Assembly (NCBI GenBank): GCA_905233825.1
Contig: CAJOFE010000034.1
Coordinates: forward strand, 20,659 to 84,658
Reading direction: 5' to 3'
DNA length: 64,000 nt
Origin: an uncultured Prevotella sp.
GTDB taxonomy: Bacteria; Bacteroidota; Bacteroidia; Bacteroidales; Bacteroidaceae
Position 1 is the first letter of the stretch. Every line of letters starts with the position of its first letter. The position numbers and the translations under genes are program-made. The notes under the pieces are model-generated. The model was given only the letters and a program-made list of their open reading frames with translations. It was not told the DNA's origin and made no database searches. Positions 43,999 through 53,400 of the stretch are shown here, one piece after another.

Positions 43999-44721
43999 TC
44001 AATTGCCCATCAGGCGACGATACTCAGCACAGGCAGCTGCCATGTCTGCCAGGAAGTCGGCATTGGTGTGCAGACGGGCAAAGACGGCAGCAGCCATCAT
44101 GCGCGAGGCATCGACGTCGCTCTGCCAGTGGTAGCCGGCAATGACACGGCTCTGCCCCCACTCGTAACCCAGTTTCAAGATGGCATCCTGATGCGAGGGA
44201 TTCACCTCGCAGAGCACCAGTGCCACTCCCCATCCACGAATAGTATGCCCTGACGGATAGGAGCCCGTGTCACGCAGCACCTCCTCGTCGGCAGGGATGA
44301 GGGTGGGCTCGTTGAAAAGCACGTAAGGACGCTTGCGCATATACACTGACTTAGGCTCTGTGACGCTCAGACGGAAAGTGGGAATGGCACGATTGAGCAG
44401 CCTAAAGATGGCAGGCGTCGTCTTCTCAGAGATGAACAATCCAAAAGGCTCGCTGAACAAAGCAGCCATGTCAGCCACCTGAATGGCACCATGAGCTATG
44501 GCCTGCTGTCCGCGCTCAGTGTCGCGTATGCTCTTCCCCCACACATACTGCGTGATGTCATAGACGAACTGCGTCGAGGTAGAGTCAGGAGGAGAAGGCA
44601 GCCAGAGAATGCCGTTGGGCAACTCTTCAGCACTGAAATAGGGCTTCACTGACCCGCCCTGCGCATAGGCGCAGAAAGTAGCCATCAGCGCGGCTACAGC
44701 TATGATTAGGAGCTTTTTCAT
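43999..44721 (-). CDS. PAP2-type class A acid phosphatase
   Basis: 240 residues, exported (signal peptide ends FCAYAQ). Carries the full phosphatase signature: KSVYMRKRP, GSYPSGHTIRGW with the catalytic histidine, and QSRVIAGYHWQSDVDA. This matches the PhoN/PhoC bacterial class A non-specific acid phosphatases of the periplasm. I use the start at 44721 (MKKLLIIAVAALMA); earlier starts lie in the divergent promoter region of ilvB. Sits between ilvD and ilvB on the opposite strand. Confidence 0.92.
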   Translation of the reverse strand: MKKLLIIAVAALMATFCAYAQGGSVKPYFSAEELPNGILWLPSPPDSTSTQFVYDITQYVWGKSIRDTERGQQAIAHGAIQVADMAALFSEPFGLFISEKTTPAIFRLLNRAIPTFRLSVTEPKSVYMRKRPYVLFNEPTLIPADEEVLRDTGSYPSGHTIRGWGVALVLCEVNPSHQDAILKLGYEWGQSRVIAGYHWQSDVDASRMMAAAVFARLHTNADFLADMAAACAEYRRLMGN

Positions 44722-44744
44722 TTGTCCGTCACTAGATTTTGCTG

Positions 44745-44752
44745 CAAAATTA
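44745..44752 (-). promoter_or_regulatory. promoter -7 box TAATTTTG for the phosphatase
   Basis: Perfect TAnnTTTG, 23 bases before the ATG. Confidence 0.65.
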
Positions 44753-44816
44753 GTGTTTTTCCACGACACATACAAGAAAACTGGAAGAAAAAGTTTGCTG
44801 TTAGGAATTGATTTTG

Positions 44817-44824
44817 TAACTTTG
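44817..44824 (+). promoter_or_regulatory. promoter (-33 TTTG, -7 TAACTTTG) for ilvBN
   Basis: TTTG at 44794-44797 and TAACTTTG with a 19-base spacer, 24 bases before ilvB. Confidence 0.8.
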
Positions 44825-44848
44825 CACCAATTTTTAAGGAAAAAGAGA

Positions 44849-46582
44849 ATGGACAGATCAGGACTTAACGACTCCAAACAGGCAATCACAGGCAGCGAAG
44901 CGCTGATGCTGGCCCTAAAAGCCGAGGGTGTGAAGACCATCTTCGGCTATCCTGGCGGCAGCATCATGCCAGTCTATGATGCCCTTTACACATACACTCG
45001 GGGCGAGAAGAAAGCTTTCGACCATATCCTGGTGCGACATGAGCAGGGAGCCACCCACGCTGCTGAAGGCTATGCACGCGTCAGCGGCGAAGTAGGCGTG
45101 GCACTGGTGACCAGCGGCCCTGGAGCCACGAACACGCTCACGGGAGTGGCCGATGCTATGCTCGACTCCACCCCCATCGTCGTCATTGCCGGACAGGTGC
45201 CCATTGGGGCTCTGGGCACGGACGCCTTCCAGGAGGTAGATCTGGTGGGCGTGGCACAGCCTATCTCGAAGTGGAGCTACCAGATTCGTCATGCCGAGGA
45301 CATTGCCTGGGCCGTCAGCCGTGCATTCTATATCGCCCGTTCAGGCCGTCCTGGTCCTGTGGTGCTCGACTTCCCCAAAAATGCACAGGTGGAGATGGTG
45401 GCCTTTGAACCGCAGAAGGTTAATTTCGTCCGTTCCTATGTGTCCTATCCCAAACTTGACATGGAAGCCGTGCAGACTGCTGCCTCGCTCATCAACGGAG
45501 CCAAGAAGCCGCTCGCACTGGTGGGTCAGGGTGTAGAGCTGGGACATGCCCAGGAGGAGCTGATACAGTTCCTGGAGAAAGCCGACATCCCTGCCGGACG
45601 CACCATGCTGGGACTCAGTGCCCTACCCTCTAACCATCCGCTCAACGTAGGCATGCTGGGCATGCACGGCAACTACGCCGTAAACCTGAAGGAGCAGCAG
45701 TGCGACGTGCTCATCGCCATCGGCATGCGCTTCAGCGACCGTGTCACAGGCAATCCCAAGACCTACGCCAAGCAGGCGAAGGTCATCCATCTTGACATCG
45801 ACAAGAGCGAGATAGACAAGAACGTGAAGACCGATGTGGCCGTCATTGCCGACTGCAAGGAGTCGCTGCCCGCCATCACCGCCCTCTTGAAGAAAGCCGA
45901 CCACACGGAGTGGCGCCAGTCGTTCCTCCCCCTCGACGAGCAGGAGCGCATCAAGGTCATCGAGCCAGCCATCCATCCCAAGGAAGGGCCGCTGCTCATG
46001 GGCGAGGTCGTAAACGCCGTTGCCGAGCTATCGCCTGACGACACCGTGCTCGTCACCGATGTAGGACAGAACCAGCTCTTCGCCACCCGTTACTTCAAGT
46101 ACCACCATCAGCGCAGCATCTGCACCAGCGGCGGACTGGGCACGATGGGCTACGGCATGCCTGCCGCCATCGGCGCCACCTTCGCTGCACAGCGCACCGT
46201 GGTCTGCTTCATGGGCGACGGAGGCTTCCAGATGAACCTGCAGGAGCTGGGCACCATCATGGAGCAGCAGGCACCTGTGAAGATGATTCTTCTGAACAAC
46301 CATTACCTGGGCAACGTGCGCCAGTGGCAGGACATGTTCTGGAACCGCCGCAAGTCGTTCACGAAGATGCTCAACCCCAACTACGAGCTCATTGCCAGCG
46401 GCTACGGCATCCCCTACGAGGCCGTCACTGACCGCAACAACCTGAAAGCCGCCGTCAGCAGGATGCTCGCTGCCAAAGGCCCCTTCATCCTCGAGTGTGC
46501 CATCAAGGAAGACGACGACGTGCTGCCCATGACGCCTCCAGGCAAGAATGTCGATGACATGATGTTAGAACCCACCCCCTAA
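44849..46582 (+). CDS. ilvB: acetolactate synthase large subunit
   Basis: 577 residues, thiamine-diphosphate enzyme making acetolactate or acetohydroxybutyrate. Motifs: FGYPGGSIMPVYDAL, HEQGATHAAEGYAR with the catalytic glutamate, GPGATN, and the ThDP/metal motif GDGGFQMNLQELGTI..NNHYLGN. I start at 44849 because the frame upstream spans the promoter. The last codons (PTP, stop) fall within a GC-rich palindromic element (46573-46602), so the C-terminal end seems remodelled. Confidence 0.96.
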   Translation: MDRSGLNDSKQAITGSEALMLALKAEGVKTIFGYPGGSIMPVYDALYTYTRGEKKAFDHILVRHEQGATHAAEGYARVSGEVGVALVTSGPGATNTLTGVADAMLDSTPIVVIAGQVPIGALGTDAFQEVDLVGVAQPISKWSYQIRHAEDIAWAVSRAFYIARSGRPGPVVLDFPKNAQVEMVAFEPQKVNFVRSYVSYPKLDMEAVQTAASLINGAKKPLALVGQGVELGHAQEELIQFLEKADIPAGRTMLGLSALPSNHPLNVGMLGMHGNYAVNLKEQQCDVLIAIGMRFSDRVTGNPKTYAKQAKVIHLDIDKSEIDKNVKTDVAVIADCKESLPAITALLKKADHTEWRQSFLPLDEQERIKVIEPAIHPKEGPLLMGEVVNAVAELSPDDTVLVTDVGQNQLFATRYFKYHHQRSICTSGGLGTMGYGMPAAIGATFAAQRTVVCFMGDGGFQMNLQELGTIMEQQAPVKMILLNNHYLGNVRQWQDMFWNRRKSFTKMLNPNYELIASGYGIPYEAVTDRNNLKAAVSRMLAAKGPFILECAIKEDDDVLPMTPPGKNVDDMMLEPTP

Positions 46583-46602
46583 CCCCCTCCCGAACGGGAG
46601 TG
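46573..46602. repeat. GC-rich palindromic element at the ilvB stop
   Basis: Core CTCCCGAACGGGAG (46586-46599) with CACCCCC and GTGGG flanks; it provides the last codons and the stop of ilvB. Confidence 0.8.
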
Positions 46603-46628
46603 GGATTGAATGACTCTTAGGGGACATA

Positions 46629-47237
46629 ATGTACGATAATCATATGGAAGATTCATACAACAAAGTAGCTAATCCCCCCTCCCGCTCGGGAGGGGAAGGG
46701 GGTGGGTCGCATCTTTATACCCTCCTCGTCTATTCCGAGAACATCGCAGGTATCCTCAACCAGATAACGGCAGTGTTCACCCGTCGTCAGGTCAATATCG
46801 AGAGCCTCAACGTGTCGGCATCGAGCATTCCCAACGTCCACAAATACACCATCACCGCCTGGAGCGACGAAGACCAGATCATCAAGATAACCAAGCAGAT
46901 CGAGAAGAAGATAGACGTGGTGAAGGCCAACTACTTTACCGATGACCAGTTGTTCATCCGCGAGTCGGGCCTCTACAAGCTTGCCACCGATGCCGTCATG
47001 CAGAACCCGGAGATCAGCCGCACCATCCGCCGCCACGATGCCAGCATCATCGAGGTGAACCCCACCTATGTCATCGTGATGAAATACGGCATCACCGACG
47101 ATATCATCTCCCTCTATCGAGCCCTCAACGAGTTCGGCTGCGTACTCCAGTACACCCGTTCCGGCCGCATTGCCGTCACCCGTGGCACGCAGGAGCAGGT
47201 CAGCGAGTTCCTGGAGCAGCGCGAACAGCAGCACTGA
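46629..47237 (+). CDS. ilvN: acetolactate synthase regulatory subunit
   Basis: 202 residues; the small subunit that confers valine feedback. The ACT domain starts at about residue 29 (LYTLLVYSENIAGILNQITAVF, VNIESLNVSASS) and a C-terminal ACT-like domain follows (TYVIVMKYGITDDIISLYRAL). Residues of about 15-28 (NPPSRSGGEGGGSH) are encoded by a perfect GC-rich palindrome, an in-frame insertion in the otherwise short N-terminus. Starts 47 bases after ilvB; an alternative ATG is at 46644. Confidence 0.93.
   Translation: MYDNHMEDSYNKVANPPSRSGGEGGGSHLYTLLVYSENIAGILNQITAVFTRRQVNIESLNVSASSIPNVHKYTITAWSDEDQIIKITKQIEKKIDVVKANYFTDDQLFIRESGLYKLATDAVMQNPEISRTIRRHDASIIEVNPTYVIVMKYGITDDIISLYRALNEFGCVLQYTRSGRIAVTRGTQEQVSEFLEQREQQH
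46676..46695. repeat. GC-rich palindromic element inside ilvN
   Basis: CCCCTCCCG-CT-CGGGAGGGG, a perfect palindrome, same family as 28406, read in frame near the N-terminus of IlvN. Confidence 0.85.
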
Positions 47238-47251
47238 GACGTGAGGGGCTG

Positions 47252-47437
47252 TCAAGGATTGTACATGTCCTTGCAATAGAAATTCATGATGTCATCGAGC
47301 ATGCGCTTGGCCTCTACGGCGGGGCTGTCAGGATCGAGGTCGATGGCCTGTATGTAGCTGTTGATGGCTTCATGCCACAAGCCCTGCTTGCGATAGGCGT
47401 TGCCCTGCTGATAGTAGTCCTCGGCGGTCTTTTTCAA
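47252..47437 (-). CDS. small TPR-repeat protein
   Basis: 61 residues with a single tetratricopeptide repeat (AEDYYQQGNAYRKQGLWHEA, INSYIQAIDLDPDS). It could bind a protein partner, or be the remnant of a longer TPR protein. It lies downstream of folD on the same strand across a 45-base gap that holds an AATTGAAAATTGA micro-repeat. Confidence 0.65.
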   Translation of the reverse strand: MKKTAEDYYQQGNAYRKQGLWHEAINSYIQAIDLDPDSPAVEAKRMLDDIMNFYCKDMYNP

Positions 47438-47466
47438 ATTGATAATTGAAGATTGAAAATTGAAAA
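47434..47466. repeat. AATTGAAGATTG micro-repeat
   Basis: Tandem 7-base units (AATTGAT, AATTGAA, GATTGAA, AATTGAA) between folD and the TPR gene. The same kind of tract occurs at 8052-8094. Confidence 0.7.
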
Positions 47467-47482
47467 TGGGGGAAACAGAGGA

Positions 47483-48361
47483 TTACTTATAGAATTCCTT
47501 CTTGCCGGCGGAGAGGGTGTTCTTCATCAGCGAGCAGATGGTCATAGGGCCTACGCCTCCTGGCACGGGTGTGATGAACGAGCAGCGGGGTGCCACTTCG
47601 TCGAACTTCACGTCGCCCGTCAGACGGAAACCGCTCTTGCGGGTGGCATCAGGCACTCGGGTGGTTCCTACATCGACGATGACGGCTCCTTCCTTCACCA
47701 TGTCGGCTGTGACGAACTCAGGCTGTCCGATGGCGGCGATGATGATGTCGGCCTGGCGGCACTCGTCCTTGAGGGTTTTGGAGCGTGAGTGGCAGACGGT
47801 GACGGTGGCATCGCCATACTGCTTCTGCATCATGAGCTGGGCCATGGGCTTGCCCACGATGTTGGAGCGTCCGAGTATGACGCACTTCTTGCCGCTGGTC
47901 TCGATGCCGTAGCGCTTGAGCAGGGTGATGATGCCCAGGGGCGTGGCTGAGATGAAGCAGGGCAGTCCGATGGCCATACGGCCTACGTTGATGGGATGGA
48001 AGCCATCGACATCCTTGCGATAGTCGATTGCCTCGATGATTTTCTGCTCGTCGATGTGCTTGGGCAGGGGCAGCTGTACGATGAAGCCATCGACATCGCC
48101 GTTGCGGTTGAGACGATCGACACAGCTGAGCAGCTCTTCCTCAGTGACATCGTCCTCATAGCGTATGAGAGTGCTCTTGAAGCCGCAGGCCTCGCAGGCC
48201 AGCACCTTGTTCTTCACGTAGGTCTCAGACCCTCCGTCGTGGCCCACGAGCACTGCTGCCAGATGGGGCTGCTTGCCTCCGCCGGCGATGATCTGTCTTA
48301 CTTCTTCGGCTATCTCGGCCTTGATGGCGGCAGCCGTGGCTTTTCCGTCGATGAGTTGCAT
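47483..48361 (-). CDS. folD: methylenetetrahydrofolate dehydrogenase/cyclohydrolase
   Basis: 292 residues, bifunctional enzyme of one-carbon metabolism. Motifs: [14 protein letters not shown] with the catalytic lysine, [28 protein letters not shown], the NADP-binding [14 protein letters not shown] and [10 protein letters not shown]. Its start lies 1 base after the stop of the TerB-like gene, which precedes it on the same strand. Confidence 0.96.
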   Translation of the reverse strand: MQLIDGKATAAAIKAEIAEEVRQIIAGGGKQPHLAAVLVGHDGGSETYVKNKVLACEACGFKSTLIRYEDDVTEEELLSCVDRLNRNGDVDGFIVQLPLPKHIDEQKIIEAIDYRKDVDGFHPINVGRMAIGLPCFISATPLGIITLLKRYGIETSGKKCVILGRSNIVGKPMAQLMMQKQYGDATVTVCHSRSKTLKDECRQADIIIAAIGQPEFVTADMVKEGAVIVDVGTTRVPDATRKSGFRLTGDVKFDEVAPRCSFITPVPGGVGPMTICSLMKNTLSAGKKEFYK

Positions 48362-48362
48362 A

Positions 48363-48977
48363 TCAGTCTTTCTTCAGGTTCAAGTCGGGCCATCCTTGCT
48401 TGGCCAGTTCGGGGTCGAGGTCGAGCAGCTCATCCACATCCTTGGGCTTCATGCCCATGTAGATAGACACGTCGTGCAGGGCTTCGAGCTCCTTGTCGTC
48501 GAGGTTCTCGTCGCTCTTGCTGATCATCACGAGCATGCTGAGCAGCTGATAGCGCAGGTCAGGGCTGAGCGTCTTCGACATCTCGTCGCCGCGTTCACCA
48601 ATGAACTGTATCAGTTTTATGGGGTTGGTGGCCTGCAGCTCGATGTTCTTATCTACGAAGCCCTTCAGCACCTTAGCACTTTCTTCTTCGACGTCCTGGC
48701 CGAAGTTGTTACCCATGAAGCGGCCTATGTAGGCCGTCTCCGATTCGTCCACACGTCCGTCAGCCACGACGATGTAGCTTGCCATTGCGAGCAGCGAGAG
48801 CATGAAGCTCTTCCGCTGTTCAGGGCTCATCTTCTCCCTGGAGGCGAATGTCTTCTTGAACTCGTCAGTAATCTCTACCTCCTCTGCGGCCTTCTTCACG
48901 GTTTGCTCCGTTTCTTCGTTACCGCTCTTCGGGGCCTCGCTGCCGAAAAGACCTTTAAACCATTTTCCTATTGCCAT
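48363..48977 (-). CDS. TerB-like protein
   Basis: 204 residues. The central part ([39 protein letters not shown]) resembles the helical TerB/DjlA N-terminal fold with its acidic metal-binding residues. The N-terminus ([12 protein letters not shown]) is amphipathic, and the C-terminus is acidic. TerB-type proteins are cytoplasmic or membrane-associated and linked to stress or tellurite, but the role here is unknown. It lies between ffh and folD on the same strand. Confidence 0.7.
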   Translation of the reverse strand: MAIGKWFKGLFGSEAPKSGNEETEQTVKKAAEEVEITDEFKKTFASREKMSPEQRKSFMLSLLAMASYIVVADGRVDESETAYIGRFMGNNFGQDVEEESAKVLKGFVDKNIELQATNPIKLIQFIGERGDEMSKTLSPDLRYQLLSMLVMISKSDENLDDKELEALHDVSIYMGMKPKDVDELLDLDPELAKQGWPDLNLKKD

Positions 48978-49021
48978 AGCTTTACTATTTTAAGTGTTTG
49001 TATCTTTTTCGCTATTCACGT

Positions 49022-50377
49022 TTATTTAGGCAGTCCCCCACCCTTCATCTGCTTCATGGCAGCAGCCATCTGGGACATACGTCCCTTGTCCATGCCGCTC
49101 ACCATCTTCATCATCTTGCGGGTCTGGTCGAACTGCTTCATGAGGCGGTTCACGTCTTCCAGCTTCGTGCCTGAGCCACGGGCTATGCGCAGCTTGCGGC
49201 TCTGGTTGATGATGTCAGGATTCTGGCGCTCCTTCGGCGTCATCGAGTTGATGATGGCCTCGATGCTCTTGAAGGCATTGTCGTCGATATCGACGTCTTT
49301 CAAGGCCTTGCCCACACCAGGAATCATCGATGCCAGGTCCTTGATGTTGCCCATCTTCTTGATCTGCTGAATCTGGCTCATGAAGTCGGTGAAGTCGAAC
49401 TTGTTCTTGCGAATCTTCTTCTCCAGCTCCTTGGCCTGCTTCTCGTCGAACTGCATCTGTGCACGCTCAACCAGCGATACCACGTCGCCCATGCCGAGGA
49501 TGCGGTCGGCCATACGCTCAGGATGGAACACGTCGATGGCATCCATCTTCTCGCCCGTACCCACGAACTTGATGGGCTTGGTAACCACGGTGCGTATTGA
49601 CAGGGCAGCACCGCCACGGGTGTCGCCGTCGAGCTTGGTCAGCACCACGCCGTCGAAGTCAAGACGGTCGTTGAACTCCTTCGCCGTATTCACAGCGTCC
49701 TGACCTGTCATGGAATCGACCACGAACAGCGTCTCATCGGGCTGGATGGCCCACTTCAGCGAGGCTATCTCGTTCATCATCTCCTCGTCGATGGCCAGAC
49801 GGCCTGCCGTATCGACGATGACCAGGTTATAGTCTTCCTGCTTGGCCTTGCGGATGGCATGCTGGGCAATGCTCACCACATCCCTGTTGCCCTCTTCGGT
49901 ATAGACATCGACGCCCACCGTCTGTGCCACCACCTTCAGCTGCTCGATGGCAGCAGGACGATAGATGTCACAGGCCACCAGCAGCGGCTTCTTGTGCTGA
50001 CGCTCCTTCAGCATCTTGGCCAGCTTGCCCGTGAACGTGGTCTTACCTGAACCCTGCAGTCCTGACATGAGGATGATGCTGGGGCGGCTCTCCAGCTTCA
50101 GGCCTACGGCCTTGCCACCCATCAGTTCCGTCAGCTCGTCGTGAACGATCTTCACCATCAGCTGGCTGGGCTTGATAGCCGTCAGCACGTTCATGCCCAT
50201 AGCCTTCTGCTTCACCGTATCGGTAAAGTTCTTGGCCACCTTATAGTTTACGTCGGCATCGAGTAGCGCACGACGCACGTCTTTCAGCGTCTCGGCAACG
50301 TTAATCTCAGTTATCTTTCCTTCGCCCTTCAGTATCTTGAACGAGCGTTCCAATCTTTCTGATAAATTCTCAAACAT
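49022..50377 (-). CDS. ffh: signal recognition particle protein Ffh
   Basis: 451 residues; the GTPase that binds signal sequences and 4.5S RNA. GTPase motifs are GLQGSGKTTFTGKLA, the CDIYRPAAIEQL box, VDTAGRLAIDEEMM and TKLDGDTRGGAALS. The methionine-rich M domain follows from about residue 330 and ends MAAAMKQMKGGGLPK. Divergent from mfd across 117 bases with two facing promoters. Confidence 0.97.
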   Translation of the reverse strand: MFENLSERLERSFKILKGEGKITEINVAETLKDVRRALLDADVNYKVAKNFTDTVKQKAMGMNVLTAIKPSQLMVKIVHDELTELMGGKAVGLKLESRPSIILMSGLQGSGKTTFTGKLAKMLKERQHKKPLLVACDIYRPAAIEQLKVVAQTVGVDVYTEEGNRDVVSIAQHAIRKAKQEDYNLVIVDTAGRLAIDEEMMNEIASLKWAIQPDETLFVVDSMTGQDAVNTAKEFNDRLDFDGVVLTKLDGDTRGGAALSIRTVVTKPIKFVGTGEKMDAIDVFHPERMADRILGMGDVVSLVERAQMQFDEKQAKELEKKIRKNKFDFTDFMSQIQQIKKMGNIKDLASMIPGVGKALKDVDIDDNAFKSIEAIINSMTPKERQNPDIINQSRKLRIARGSGTKLEDVNRLMKQFDQTRKMMKMVSGMDKGRMSQMAAAMKQMKGGGLPK

Positions 50378-50423
50378 CTATGTATTTTCCTATTTGACGA
50401 TATGCAATTTACAATTTAGTGTG

Positions 50424-50431
50424 CAAAAGTA
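50424..50431 (-). promoter_or_regulatory. promoter (-33 TTTG, -7 TACTTTTG) for ffh
   Basis: TACTTTTG with TTTG 20 bases upstream, 46 bases before the ffh ATG. Confidence 0.75.
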
Positions 50432-50473
50432 CAAAATAATTGTGAAATGGACAAACATTTCCAGATTATTTCG

Positions 50474-50481
50474 TAACTTTG
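50474..50481 (+). promoter_or_regulatory. promoter -7 box TAACTTTG for mfd
   Basis: Perfect TAnnTTTG, 13 bases before the mfd ATG, so the leader would be about ten bases. Confidence 0.7.
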
Positions 50482-50494
50482 CACGTGAAATCTT

Positions 50495-53400
50495 ATGGAA
50501 ATACAAGAACTGCAGACCCTCTACGGTCGTTCGCCACAGGTAAAAGCGCTGGCGAAGGCCATTGGGAATGAATCAATCAGGCTGATTGCCCTCGACGGGC
50601 TTTTGGCCTCTTCGGCATCGGTAGTATTCAGCTCGCTGAAGGCGGAAAAGCTGTTGCTGTTTGTGCTTCGCTATGAAGAAGAGGCAGGCTATTTCTATCA
50701 CGACCTGACGCAGCAGATGGGCGACAGCCAGGTGCTCTTCTTCCCCTCCAGCTATAAACGGGCCATCAAGTACGGACAGAAAGACCCTGCCAACGAGATA
50801 CTGCGCACGGAAGTGCTGACGGCAATCGACCACTCACCTCGACACTCCTCCTCTTCGGGGGGAGGCAGGGAGGAGGCTTCTTCCCTCTACATCGTCACCT
50901 ACCCTGAGGCGCTGGCCGAGATGGTGGTCACACGCAAGCAGCTCGACACACAGACGCTGTCGCTGGAGCAGGGACAGACGGTGCAGGCCGACGGTGTGCT
51001 CGACGAGCTGCGTGCCCTGGGGTTCCGCGAGGTGGACTATGTCTATGAACCAGGACAGTTTGCCCTGCGTGGCAGCATACTCGACGTGTTCAGCTACAGC
51101 CACGAGTTCCCCTTCCGCATCGACTTCTTCGGCGACGAGATAGACAGCATACGCACCTTCGAGGTGGAAGACCAGCTGTCGAAGGAGCGCCGCCAAAGGG
51201 CCGACATCGTGCCTGAACTGTCGAGCGAGGAGCAGAAGGAATCGCTGCTCCGCTTCCTCCCTGACGATGCCATCCTCGTGTTCAAGAACTACGACGCCAT
51301 CCGTCAGGACATACACGAAGCCTACGAAGCAGGCTTCTCAACCCAGGCAAAGGATGAACGGCTGGCAGGAGCCACAGAGCAGGAGGCGCAGCAGATAGAG
51401 CAGGAGATGCGCCGCGAGAGCCAGATCATCACAGCCACGCAGTTTGAGGAAGACGTGGAAGGCTTCCGTCAGATAGAACTGCAGCAGAACCGTTTCCAGA
51501 AGTACAATGCCGTCGTCAGCTTCGACATCGAAGCCCAGCCGCTCTTCCACAAAGACTTCGACCTGCTCACCCAGACGCTGGAAGACTATCTGCTGAAAGG
51601 CTACAAGCTTAACATCCTTGCCGACAGCCCCAAGCAGATAGAACGACTGAAGGACATCTTCGCAGAGAAAGACGATATAGCCTTCGCAGGCATCAACAAG
51701 ACGCTGCACGAGGGCTACATTGACCACAACCTGCGCCTCTGCCTCTTCACTGACCATCAGATATTCGACCGTTTCCATAAGTACAACCTCAAGAGCGACA
51801 AGGCGCGCTCAGGCAAGGTGGCCCTCACGCTGAAGGAGATACAGCAGTTCGAGATTGGCGACTACGTGGTGCACATCGATCACGGCGTGGGCAAGTTCGG
51901 AGGACTGGTGAGAATGCCAATAGCCAATAGCCAAATGCCAACAGCCAACAGCCAACAATACCAGGAGATGATCAAGATCATCTACCAGCATGGCGATGCC
52001 ATCTACGTGTCCATACATTCCTTATATAAGGTATCGAAATACAAGTCGCAGGAAGGCGGACAGCCCCCACGCATCTCGACACTCGGCACAGGACAATGGG
52101 AACGGCTGAAGGAACGCACGAAGAAGCACATCAAGGACATAGCACGCGACCTTATCCGCCTCTATGCCACACGTCGCCATCAGCGGGGCTTCGCCTACAG
52201 CCACGACTCGTACCTGCAGCACGAGCTGGAGGCCTCGTTCCTCTACGAAGACACACCTGACCAGCTGAAAGCCACGCAGGACGTGAAGGCCGATATGGAG
52301 AAGGCCACGCCTATGGACCGCCTGGTATGCGGCGACGTAGGCTTTGGCAAGACTGAGGTGGCCGTGCGTGCCGCTTTCAAGGCTGCCGTCGATGGCAAGC
52401 AGGTGGCCGTTCTCGTACCCACCACCGTGCTGGCCTATCAGCATTTCCGCACCTTCACCTCGCGTCTGAAGGATATGCCCGTGCGTGTGGACTATCTCAC
52501 AAGGGCCCGCTCTGGCAAGCAGACCACGGAGCTGCTCAACGATCTGGCCGAGGGCAAGATAGACATCATCATTGGCACTCACAAGCTCATCGGCAAGACG
52601 GTGAAATTCCACGACCTAGGACTGCTCATCATCGACGAGGAGCAGAAGTTCGGCGTTTCCACCAAAGAAAAGCTGCGCCAGCTGAAGACCAACGTCGATA
52701 CGCTGACCATGAGCGCAACACCCATTCCACGCACGCTGCAGTTCTCGCTCGTAGGTGCACGCGACCTCAGCGTCATACAGACGCCTCCTCCCAACCGCTA
52801 CCCCATACAGACGGAGATTCACACTTTCTCGGCAGAGATCATCGCCGATGCCATCAACTTCGAGATGAGCCGCAACGGACAGGTATTCTTCGTCAATAAC
52901 CGCATCAACGAGCTCACCCATCTCAAGGAGCTCATCCAGAAGTACATCCCTGACTGCCGCGTAGCAGTAGGTCACGGGCAGATGCGTCCTGACGAACTGG
53001 AGCAGATAGTGCTCGACTTCTCGAACTACGACTACGACGTGCTGCTCTCCACCACCATCGTCGAGAACGGCATCGATATCCCCAACGCCAACACCATCAT
53101 CATCAACGGTGCGCAGTACTTCGGACTCTCAGACCTGCACCAGATGCGTGGACGCGTTGGACGAGGCAACCGCAAGGCCTTCTGCTATCTCCTCGCCCCT
53201 CCCCTCTCGGCCCTGCCTGCCGACAGCCGTCGACGCCTGGAAGCACTCGAGAACTTCAGCGAGCTGGGCAGCGGCATCAACATCGCCATGCAGGATCTCG
53301 ACATCCGTGGGGCTGGCAATCTGCTTGGCGCAGAACAGAGCGGCTTCATCTCCGACCTCGGCTATGAGACCTACCAGAAAATCCTCAACGAGGCGATGAC

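Noticed and set aside
46572..46710. Attenuator with leader peptide between ilvB and ilvN
   Set aside because: The hairpins are members of the interspersed palindrome family and are not preceded by valine/leucine-rich codon runs.
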